A DNA stretch of 37,863 nt. It comes from Muribacter muris (GTDB taxonomy: Bacteria; Pseudomonadota; Gammaproteobacteria; Enterobacterales; Pasteurellaceae). Location: positions 1 to 37,863 of the forward strand of contig NZ_JWIZ01000027.1 of the NCBI RefSeq assembly GCF_001038205.1. The letters run 5' to 3'. Position numbers and translations under genes: made by a program. How positions within the stretch are numbered: position 1 is the stretch's first letter; the number at the start of each line of letters is the position of its first letter. The notes beneath the pieces are model-generated. The model searched no databases, had not been told where the DNA came from, and was given only the letters and a program-made list of their open reading frames with translations. Below are positions 1-6,418 of the stretch, one piece after another.

Positions 1-515
1 ATGCCCGTATTGAAAAACATAAAACCCTTAGAATGTACCGTGAAATCAGCCAAATGCTCGATATCCACTACCCCGGCTTTTGGGACGGCGTTACCGATGA
101 AAAGGTGAAATTAGCTTGGATGGAAAAAGCCCATCAAATCGCAAAAAAATACTACGCCCCCCCTCTAGCAAGAGGCGAAATTTCTATGATGGCACATATC
201 TGCTCCATTATCGGACTGGATTTTGAAACGAACCCTAAATTTCAATTTGTCGTGGATAAATTAAAAAATGATGAATATGGGACATCAAATACCTCAATTA
301 GTATTATAGATTATCTAAGGTTTGAGTTATTAAGGAAAGATTATGATATAGGCGGTATTCATTATAATACCTGGAGTTTAAAAGATACCCAAGAAGGATT
401 CCCACCAATCACTCGTTATATCCCTGACTTTTACACCGAAGCCAAACCCCAAAACCCCAATGAAAATGTGTATAAAATTTATAAAAACACCGTCTTAAAT
501 AAGGTTAGAAAATGA
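1..515 (+). CDS. Unidentified protein upstream of Tle1 lipase (5' partial)
   Basis: The reading frame is open to the left edge of the window: codons at 3-32 read ARIEKHKTLR before the first ATG at 33. I therefore think the true start lies outside and ATG 33 is internal. The visible product is about 170 residues, soluble-looking, rich in aromatic and charged residues, with no signal peptide or membrane segment in view. It ends in an ATGA overlap with the lipase gene (ATG at 512, TGA at 513-515), so the two are translationally coupled. By position it could be an accessory, adaptor or chaperone for the lipase effector, as is common beside T6SS effectors, but I do not recognise the family and this role is inference only. 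Confidence 0.7.
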   Translation, partial: ARIEKHKTLRMYREISQMLDIHYPGFWDGVTDEKVKLAWMEKAHQIAKKYYAPPLARGEISMMAHICSIIGLDFETNPKFQFVVDKLKNDEYGTSNTSISIIDYLRFELLRKDYDIGGIHYNTWSLKDTQEGFPPITRYIPDFYTEAKPQNPNENVYKIYKNTVLNKVRK

Positions 516-2032
516 ATTGTAAAGTGATTCGTATCGGGGTATTTTTTGACGGCACTGGTAATAATCTCACCAACGATCAAGCGGCGAATAAAGCCAGTAA
601 TATCGCTAAATTATATCAGCTCTATTCGCCACTGTATCAAGCCGGTTCGGCTCCCGATGCCGGTCCCTTTTTGATCGGGCAGAGTGCGTCAGAATGTAAA
701 ATTATTACTACGGCTGTTTATATTGAGGGACTAGGGACACAAGCCAATCAACCGGACAACCTCACTGGATTAGGAATAGGCAGCGGTGGTGCAAAACGGA
801 TTCAACTTGCCGTTTCCAAAATTGATGATATTCGTAAGCAATTTCCAAAAGAGGAATATAAATGCTATATAGATGTATTCGGCTTTAGTCGAGGAGCATC
901 ATTAGCAAGACATTTTATCAATGAAATGCATAGAAATGAAAAATACAAAGAATCAAGTTTCTTATTCAAATTCATCGGTCTTTTCGATACGGTTGCCTCA
1001 TTTGGCAAAGCCGGTGATAATAAAAATTACAAGCCGATTACCGACAAAGGCTCGGAAGGTTGGACATTTTGGCACGAAACCTTGGGTATCACCCCTTCCG
1101 CTAAAAAATACGAGCCTTATAATTTCAACCTTGCGCCACACAGTGCCGAACAAATTGTCCATTTGGTCGCCTTAGACGAATACCGCGAAAACTTCCCCCT
1201 TACCGATACCGAAGGGGCAGGGCGGACTTATTACCTGATCGGTGCCCACTCCGATGTGGGCGGTGGCTATGAGTCGATGACGGTTGAACGGCTATTTGAG
1301 TACGCTCTCCAGAAACCACGCCAAGCAACCTTAACCCCGCTTCCACCACCAACAAACGGCATTGCGATAGGCGAAAACTGGCACGCCGATTGGGTCAATT
1401 ACCAAGAGGTCGAACCCACTTATGAGGGCAATAAAAACATCCTCAAATACACCGGTCAGCGTACTGTTTCCAACGACTTACAACAGATCGGACTCATAAT
1501 GATGTATAACTTGGCAGTGAAATCAGGCGTGCCGTTATTACCCTTTTCCTTAACGATGGACGCGGCTTTGCAAGCCAAACTAATACGGCAAATTGCTTAT
1601 ACCCCCTATCAGCCAACAACCCAAGCGCTAAACCGCCACTCGCCCGCTCTTGCCCCGTTATTGGGAAACGGCAGCTCTTGGAGTGAAACGCTCAAAGCCT
1701 ATTGTATAACTGCCATTGAGGATCCTGCCGGTTTAAATCAGGCGTTAGGACATCATACGACATTTGCATACCCCGATAACCCAGCTCAAGACAGTGTGTT
1801 TCATCACCGCCAACCTGATCATTTACGCATTTTAGCTCAATACGCCCATAATTCCGCCTGTACACCGGAAGCGCACGGTTTAAATCCACCCCCGATTGGG
1901 TTTAAGCATCGCCAAACAGCCTATTTGGGAGAATCCATCTCAAACAGTGCCTATTACCTCAATCCCCAGAACCCACCTGTGCGTGTTGTGTGGCGCAATC
2001 AAGCGGCTCTTGCTGTCGTCAATGAGGAATAA
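512..2032 (+). CDS. Tle1-type T6SS phospholipase effector (DUF2235)
   Basis: 506-residue alpha/beta hydrolase of the DUF2235 family, to which the T6SS lipase effectors of class Tle1 belong. Visible family signatures are the N-terminal GVFFDGTGNN (9-18), the nucleophile elbow GFSRG with Ser126, FIGLFDTVASFG with the likely catalytic Asp159, and GAHSDVGGGY with the likely catalytic His246. The C-terminal half (about 270-506) is less conserved and would hold the lid or membrane-binding part. There is no signal peptide, as expected for cargo loaded onto the T6SS spike. Known Tle1 proteins cleave phospholipids in the recipient envelope. The gene is coupled to the upstream gene by a 4-nt overlap and is followed by an array of small exported proteins that are plausible immunity factors. 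The family call is strong; substrate specificity is not visible. Confidence 0.92.
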   Translation: MNCKVIRIGVFFDGTGNNLTNDQAANKASNIAKLYQLYSPLYQAGSAPDAGPFLIGQSASECKIITTAVYIEGLGTQANQPDNLTGLGIGSGGAKRIQLAVSKIDDIRKQFPKEEYKCYIDVFGFSRGASLARHFINEMHRNEKYKESSFLFKFIGLFDTVASFGKAGDNKNYKPITDKGSEGWTFWHETLGITPSAKKYEPYNFNLAPHSAEQIVHLVALDEYRENFPLTDTEGAGRTYYLIGAHSDVGGGYESMTVERLFEYALQKPRQATLTPLPPPTNGIAIGENWHADWVNYQEVEPTYEGNKNILKYTGQRTVSNDLQQIGLIMMYNLAVKSGVPLLPFSLTMDAALQAKLIRQIAYTPYQPTTQALNRHSPALAPLLGNGSSWSETLKAYCITAIEDPAGLNQALGHHTTFAYPDNPAQDSVFHHRQPDHLRILAQYAHNSACTPEAHGLNPPPIGFKHRQTAYLGESISNSAYYLNPQNPPVRVVWRNQAALAVVNEE

Positions 2033-2128
2033 AAGGCATCTGTAATAATCGGAAAAGTCTAACAATGCTATTGGAGAACATCATTATTTTAATATGCAAA
2101 AGAAATCTATTTTTGGGAATTAAAATAA

Positions 2129-2590
2129 ATGAAAAAAAATATATTGTTACTTTATTTTCTTATAAATTCCTCACTATATGCAAACGAAATTAATGAGATA
2201 AAAAAACAGTATTATCTTGATGACGAACTATATTTACAATTTATAGATATAGGAAAAAGTATCTGTATGGATAAAATTTTATTCACTCAAAAAATTTTCA
2301 ATAATAAATATAAGAATTATCTTTTCGATAAACATTATAAAACACTAGCTGGTTTAAACTCTAAATTCAGAAAATATTATAAATGGAGTGATATGAAACT
2401 TATTTTAGATGCTTTTTACGAAAAAAACATACATATAGTCATAAGTAAATATAAGGAGAAAGATGAATATTTTAAATTAGAATATCACTCTCCACTATTT
2501 ATTTGTAATGATTTATTTACTAAAAACAATGAACTAAAGGAAACATACTACAAATTTATTAATGAATATAACTTATTAAGTCCAAAATAA
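2129..2590 (+). CDS. Small exported protein, candidate Tle1 immunity protein
   Basis: 153 residues, beginning with a clear Sec signal peptide (charged MKKN, hydrophobic core, likely cleavage after SLYA near residue 18). The mature part is small, Lys/Tyr-rich and has two cysteines (SICMD and FICND) that could form a disulfide in the periplasm. GGGA ahead of the ATG at 2129 serves as a weak ribosome site. The gene is strongly AT-rich compared with the lipase before it, which suggests separate acquisition. As the first gene after a periplasm-acting lipase effector it is the most likely cognate immunity protein (a Tli1-like role). I do not recognise a named domain; function is inferred from location and export signal. 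Confidence 0.7.
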   Translation: MKKNILLLYFLINSSLYANEINEIKKQYYLDDELYLQFIDIGKSICMDKILFTQKIFNNKYKNYLFDKHYKTLAGLNSKFRKYYKWSDMKLILDAFYEKNIHIVISKYKEKDEYFKLEYHSPLFICNDLFTKNNELKETYYKFINEYNLLSPK

Positions 2591-2645
2591 TTTCCTTGAT
2601 TAAGAAGAAATAAAAAATTATTTTTTACCTATATACAGAATGTAA

Positions 2646-3110
2646 ATGAGAAAATTTATTCTATTCTGTACTTTTATTTTTGTTTCCCAGTTCTCAAATG
2701 CAGTAATTGAAGGTGAAAAAATATATATAGATTTAACAGATCACTTTGGAAATACTATTAGCTTTTATGATAGTAAAGATGACAATAGCAGCTTTCAAGT
2801 CTATCAGTCTCATGCAAATGAAAGAGAATTAATTTTTGAAGCACCTTTCCTAGCACAAAAACCTAATATTAATACAGCTTTCTTATATAAAATAGAAGGG
2901 AGAGGAGATTATGCTATTATTTCTATGAATATTCAACCAAACTACATACAATCAGAAAAGAAATACTTAATAAAAGGAGATATTTTTACAATTAAGAACA
3001 TTTCATCAAATTGGATAGAAATAGAATATAAAAATCCAGAAACAAAAAAGTCTTTATCGGATGGGTACAATGCAAGGATACATCTCTTTGTAGATAGAAA
3101 CCTTATATAA
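2646..3110 (+). CDS. Exported protein with C-terminal SH3b-like segment, candidate immunity protein
   Basis: 154 residues with a signal peptide (MRKFILFCTFIFVSQFSNA, likely cleaved near residue 19). About residues 108-135 contain YLIKGDIFTIKNI followed by NWIEIEY, the pattern of a bacterial SH3b fold (KGD turn, beta strands, W-x-x-V/I-x-Y). The same YLIKGD motif recurs in the out-of-frame tail at 5623-5790, so the two genes probably share this domain. The gene is AT-rich, lies 55 bp after its neighbour and is in the same orientation as the lipase. A periplasmic inhibitor or envelope-binding role is inferred, not shown. The SH3b call rests on a short motif by eye. Confidence 0.65.
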   Translation: MRKFILFCTFIFVSQFSNAVIEGEKIYIDLTDHFGNTISFYDSKDDNSSFQVYQSHANERELIFEAPFLAQKPNINTAFLYKIEGRGDYAIISMNIQPNYIQSEKKYLIKGDIFTIKNISSNWIEIEYKNPETKKSLSDGYNARIHLFVDRNLI

Positions 3111-3152
3111 GAAATAACTCCATATTTTAAAATAAAAATTCTACCTAATTAA

Positions 3153-3401
3153 GTAGGTTGTGTAATAAGCTCAAAAATAGGCTGCTGTTCCATATGGTTT
3201 ATCAATTGCAAAGAAAAAAGGACAATTCACAGCGAGAAAATCGGATGGAACCATAAGTTATTAGATGGATTAAATAAAGCCCATTATTCTGCAGATGTAA
3301 CAATTAGGGCATTACAAGAGACTAAGAAAATGATCGAACTAGCAGGTGGATATAATCATATTCGAATGTTAACCTTATCCTTTTTAAGAAGAGAATTATA
3401 A
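3153..3401 (+). pseudogene. Coding remnant ending in a TAATG overlap
   Basis: Between the genes ending at 3110 and starting at 3401 one frame stays open for 82 codons (3153-3398, stop 3399-3401). It has no usable ATG, GTG or TTG near its beginning; the first in-frame ATG is at 3330. Its last 50 or so residues read like real protein (for example GWNHKLLDGLNKAHYSAD and MIELAGGYNHIRMLTL). Its stop overlaps the start of the next gene as TAATG, the arrangement expected for a translationally coupled pair. I read this as the 3' tail of a lost gene, possibly a toxin or another immunity gene, whose partner is the gene at 3401. A second frame (VPYGLSIAKKKGQFTARKSD, about 3188-3247) is also protein-like, so the remnant may be frameshifted. 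Confidence 0.4.
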
Positions 3402-4072
3402 TGAAAAATAGAATTATTATCTTTATTATCAGTTTTTTTTATCTTGCTGCACACGCAGAATTACAATGCTTTTCAAATGAGGAATATCAACATATAATCA
3501 GTAGACTACCTCTAAATGAAGAACAATACTATAATGTCCCAAATATGGTTAATTGTAATGAAAAGATAAACTTATCCCAGTTAGTATGTGTAAATAATAA
3601 GATAAAAAACATCTTCCTATTATTATCAATAAGTAGAATATATGCTTATGAAAATGCAACACATACACCTGTTGAGGATTATTCAACATATAATAATGAT
3701 TTCAAAGAATGGATAAATAATATAATAAATAAAGAAAATGACAAAGCTATTCTAAATAGAAAGTTATGCTATATAATAAAGAAAACCTTATCTGATAATT
3801 TCGGTGGGGAATTTTATTACGAACCCAAAATAGAAGAGGTCATTAATAGCAAAAAGAATGATAATGGTGTTATTATTGACACTTTAGAAAGACTATTCTA
3901 TTTAGGAAAATCATGTGATGTAAGGGTTTCATTGGACAAATATAAAAGAGGAATTTGGTATAAGAGTAATAATAAATTTATTATTGAACTAGAAGATAAA
4001 AAATATAAATTTACAGATAAGTATTATTTTAATTATGACGAAAATGTTTTTAGCTTAAATTGTTATCGTTAA
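3401..4072 (+). CDS. Exported protein, candidate immunity protein
   Basis: 223 residues with a signal peptide ending in AAHA (cleavage near residue 19, mature start ELQCF). The mature protein has several cysteines (in LQCFS, VNCNE, LVCVN, KLCYI, KSCDV, LNCYR), consistent with disulfides in the periplasm. The start codon overlaps the stop of a remnant frame (TAATG). The signal-peptide region holds a run of eight T (3433-3440), a possible slippage site. I do not recognise a domain. Its place in the AT-rich row of exported small proteins next to a T6SS lipase suggests immunity, possibly to an effector no longer present. Confidence 0.65.
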   Translation: MKNRIIIFIISFFYLAAHAELQCFSNEEYQHIISRLPLNEEQYYNVPNMVNCNEKINLSQLVCVNNKIKNIFLLLSISRIYAYENATHTPVEDYSTYNNDFKEWINNIINKENDKAILNRKLCYIIKKTLSDNFGGEFYYEPKIEEVINSKKNDNGVIIDTLERLFYLGKSCDVRVSLDKYKRGIWYKSNNKFIIELEDKKYKFTDKYYFNYDENVFSLNCYR

Positions 4073-4163
4073 ATAATAATACTAGTTTACTATATAGCTA
4101 GAGAAAAAAACAAATTAGTAAAACCATCGATATGGATATACAGGCACTGAAACTGTTACACTT

Positions 4164-4537
4164 GTAAAGAAGAAAATAACATTCTTTTTATTAGTATTTC
4201 TCATCACTCTAAAGGGGAAACTAAAGAAAAGTTTTTCTGTTTTAAAATAGATAATTCAAAAATATTCTTATAGTATCTACAGATATGAGCTATGTGATGT
4301 ACTATCCAATAGTATAAAATTAGTTTTAAATATAAAAACAATTCTATTTATAATAATGACTCTAACGTCAAAACTCATTATGAATACACATATAGTGAAA
4401 TTATACATAATAAAATAAACGGTGAATATACTTTTAATGTTCAAGGCGGCATTATATATCATGTTAATTATAGTTCATTTTTAAACTCTAAAAAGGTAGA
4501 GTTTGAAAGTATATTTAATCCTACGCTCAATCTATGA
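4164..4537 (+). pseudogene. Decayed exported protein gene (multiple frameshifts)
   Basis: The gap 4073-4598 has no intact gene but shows consecutive protein-like stretches in shifting frames. KKKITFFLLVFLIT (about 4167-4210) is a signal-peptide-like start with no start codon left. It is followed by KGETKEKFFCFKIDNSKIF in another frame (about 4212-4268), then STDMSYVMYYPIV, then a long open stretch with YEYTYSEIIHNKINGEYTF and GGIIYHVNYSSFLNSKKVEF, ending at a TGA at 4535-4537. Joined, these make a protein of about 120 residues with an export signal, like its neighbours. At least three frameshifts would be needed, so I call it a dead immunity-type gene. Boundaries are approximate. Confidence 0.5.
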
Positions 4538-4598
4538 GATAGATATTTATAAGCTAAAGATACTAAATAGTGCACCTTTAGATACAATTGGACAACTT

Positions 4599-5030
4599 AT
4601 GAGCAAAATGATGGCTAAACTAATAATAGTTTTTATCTTACTTTTCACTAATATAACATATGCTAACGCCTCTATTTTTAAGGAAGAAATCCTGTATGAT
4701 TATTTTGATAATGACAATATAAAAGATCAATTAAAATATCAATGTTACTATACAGATCTAGAAGGTGAGCCATATTGCAAAACTAACATTAAAACAACAA
4801 ATAAGGATTATTCATTTTCTATTTATTTTATTTTTTCACCCTCTATTGATAATTGTGGAACTGGATGTATAGTAATTTCGGATTTTGATAAACACGGAAA
4901 TATTATTGATACTGATGAGTTTCGTTATAAAAAGGACCTAGACAATTGGATTTTAATAAAAAACTATCAAGAGGATAATAAAATTATTGGTGTTGATGGA
5001 AAAGAATATAATTCATCAGCTATAAAGTAG
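4599..5030 (+). CDS. Exported protein, candidate immunity protein
   Basis: The frame is open from a TTG at 4503, but the export signal starts only at the cluster of ATGs at 4599, 4608 and 4611 (MSKMMAKLIIVFILLFTN, cleavage near NITYA). I chose 4599, which has a GGA about 8 nt upstream. The longer start would bury the signal peptide and overlap the preceding pseudogene. The product is about 143 residues with four cysteines in the mature part (QCYY, PYCKT, NCGTGC). The early stretch YDYFDNDNIKDQ resembles the short Asp/Asn loops of FG-GAP-like or XAC2610-like periplasmic inhibitors, but this is a weak visual likeness. Role inferred from context: periplasmic immunity. Confidence 0.62.
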   Translation: MSKMMAKLIIVFILLFTNITYANASIFKEEILYDYFDNDNIKDQLKYQCYYTDLEGEPYCKTNIKTTNKDYSFSIYFIFSPSIDNCGTGCIVISDFDKHGNIIDTDEFRYKKDLDNWILIKNYQEDNKIIGVDGKEYNSSAIK

Positions 5031-5119
5031 CTAGTAAATATATTTTGAAATTACTTATTGGATTAGTAATATAAGAGACATTAAATATGGAAAGATAAAT
5101 AAAGAGAGCTTTAAACGCT

Positions 5120-5629
5120 ATGACGATTAAAAATATATTATATATTTCTATTTTATTTTTCATTAGCAATATCTATGCAGTAAACGACACTGTACTCTCT
5201 TCGGAAAGTAAAATAGAAAATCAAATTATAAATTGTGGTTGGATAGATAATAAAAACAACCAAAAATATACTATAAAAAATTTTTATATAAAAGAAAATA
5301 ATGAATGTAGTCATTTTTCAATTAATGCGATAAAAGAAACAGAAATTGAAGTTCAATGCGGATTTAATGCAATATCAAATTTCTATAACTATGTATATGA
5401 TATAACTAATGATGATTGGATCTTATTTAAATATGAATATTTCTTAGAGCCGAATTCCCCTAATGATAAAGGTGACCATTTTACAGTTAGCTTTGATAAT
5501 TTAAAGGAATTTAAAAGAAGTTTGTTTTATGATATTAGTAACAATGGAAATAAAATGTTATCTATTGGCTACATTAAAGAGAAAACATTTATTTATGACA
5601 ATAAATATAATAAAAAAACGCCTACTTAA
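5120..5629 (+). CDS. Exported protein truncated by frameshift, candidate immunity protein
   Basis: 169 residues with a signal peptide (MTIKNILYISILFFISNIYA, cleavage near residue 20). The intact part has cysteines (IINCGW, NNECSH, VQCGF) and a DDWILFKYEYF segment reminiscent of DNWILIKNY in the gene before it. The frame ends at TAA 5627-5629, just after a run of seven A (5612-5618). One extra A would continue the frame for 55 codons through an SH3b-like tail to a stop at 5788-5790. The full gene would then encode about 223 residues. As it stands it is either a recent pseudogene, a phase-variable gene, or a sequencing indel. Confidence 0.65.
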   Translation: MTIKNILYISILFFISNIYAVNDTVLSSESKIENQIINCGWIDNKNNQKYTIKNFYIKENNECSHFSINAIKETEIEVQCGFNAISNFYNYVYDITNDDWILFKYEYFLEPNSPNDKGDHFTVSFDNLKEFKRSLFYDISNNGNKMLSIGYIKEKTFIYDNKYNKKTPT

Positions 5630-5790
5630 TTAAAGGAGATAAAGTAATAATATTAGATGTAAAAGAAGCTTTTAATAAAAAATGGTATCAGATTTACTTT
5701 AAAGGAAAAAAGAATATAATCGGCTGGGTAAATTATAATAAAATAGAGTACTTGAGTGTTCCTAGTAAGTTCCTTACGCAAAACAAATAA
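5612..5790 (+). pseudogene. Out-of-frame SH3b-like tail of the 5120 gene
   Basis: The frame from codon 5623 reads YLIKGDKVIILDVKEAF, then KKWYQIYFKGKKNIIGWV, and ends at TAA 5788-5790. This is a good SH3b pattern: KGD turn, central W-Y-x-I-x-Y/F strand, terminal GWV. It has no start codon of its own and is preceded by an in-frame stop at 5611-5613. Insertion of one A into the A7 run at 5612-5618 fuses it exactly to the exported protein upstream. It therefore belongs to that gene and is not an independent ORF. The gene at 2646 carries the same YLIKGD motif, near its C-terminus. Confidence 0.7.
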
Positions 5791-5856
5791 AGCTAATAGG
5801 GTCATAAGCATATAAAACATTATAGACACAATCAAAAATTAATAGGAAACTAAAAA

Positions 5857-6249
5857 ATGAGAAAGCTTATTTTTGTAATTTTTTTACTTATTTCTACTTT
5901 ATCCCTATCAAAAGAATATACTTATCAAAATAAAGAAGTTAATATAAAACTTTTATTACTACAAGAACATAAAAATTATATTAAATTTAAACTATTTATT
6001 GATATTCTAAAAGATAATAGCAAATTAACTTACTCAGGAAAAGCATATCTTATAAGCAGCAGTGAAATTGATGAGGATATATATACCCATGATGCTTACC
6101 ACGCAAAGGAATATTGGTATCAAAAACATAACAAATGTTCTCTAAGTATACGAATAGATGACGAAGAATATAAAAGAGTTTTTTTAGAATTTTTTAATTG
6201 CAGAAAAAAAATAGATTTATCAAATAAAATGCTTAAACTTAAACCTTAA
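5857..6249 (+). CDS. Small exported protein, candidate immunity protein
   Basis: 130 residues starting with a signal peptide (MRKLIFVIFLLISTLSLS, cleavage near residue 18). The mature part is basic and aromatic, with two cysteines (NKCSLS and FNCRKK) that may pair. The gene is AT-rich like its neighbours and is the last of the row before the T6SS core genes. I recognise no domain. A role as a periplasmic protective protein is inferred only from its company: a lipase effector at one end and T6SS genes at the other. Confidence 0.65.
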   Translation: MRKLIFVIFLLISTLSLSKEYTYQNKEVNIKLLLLQEHKNYIKFKLFIDILKDNSKLTYSGKAYLISSSEIDEDIYTHDAYHAKEYWYQKHNKCSLSIRIDDEEYKRVFLEFFNCRKKIDLSNKMLKLKP

Positions 6250-6275
6250 TTTGCCAATCTATCATAATCAAACTG

Positions 6276-6361
6276 TCTAGCAAAATAGCCCAATAACCGT
6301 AGCGCCAGCTGGATACGAGTAGATAGCAAATGATGTACTTTCTTCTTAAAATTTTGCTAGA
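6276..6361. repeat. Inverted repeat (11 bp arms) upstream of tssH
   Basis: TCTAGCAAAAT at 6276-6286 is perfectly inverted as ATTTTGCTAGA at 6351-6361, giving an 86-bp unit in the 169-bp gap between the last small gene and tssH. The arms are too far apart for a simple terminator. It could be a small inverted-repeat element or a structured leader. On the minus strand the interior also reads as a short protein-like frame (about 36 codons, ending at 6249) containing LLSTRIQLALRLLGYFARQF, so it may instead be a remnant of a lost gene. No clear promoter was identified here. Confidence 0.4.
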
Positions 6362-6418
6362 GATACACCTAAAACTCTGTTAGCATCTTATCTATATTTT
6401 CACCAAGACGTTCAAATT

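Noticed and set aside
4277-4462. Minus-strand ORF of 61 residues in the gap after the 3401 gene
   Set aside because: It lies opposite the protein-like frames of the plus-strand pseudogene and looks like a reverse shadow of AT-rich coding sequence.
4503-4598. Longer TTG start for the exported protein at 4599
   Set aside because: It would put about 32 residues before a clear signal peptide and overlap the preceding pseudogene; ATG 4599 is better placed.
5653-5835. Minus-strand ORF of 60 hydrophobic residues
   Set aside because: It is antisense to the SH3b-like tail, which has a recognisable pattern on the plus strand.
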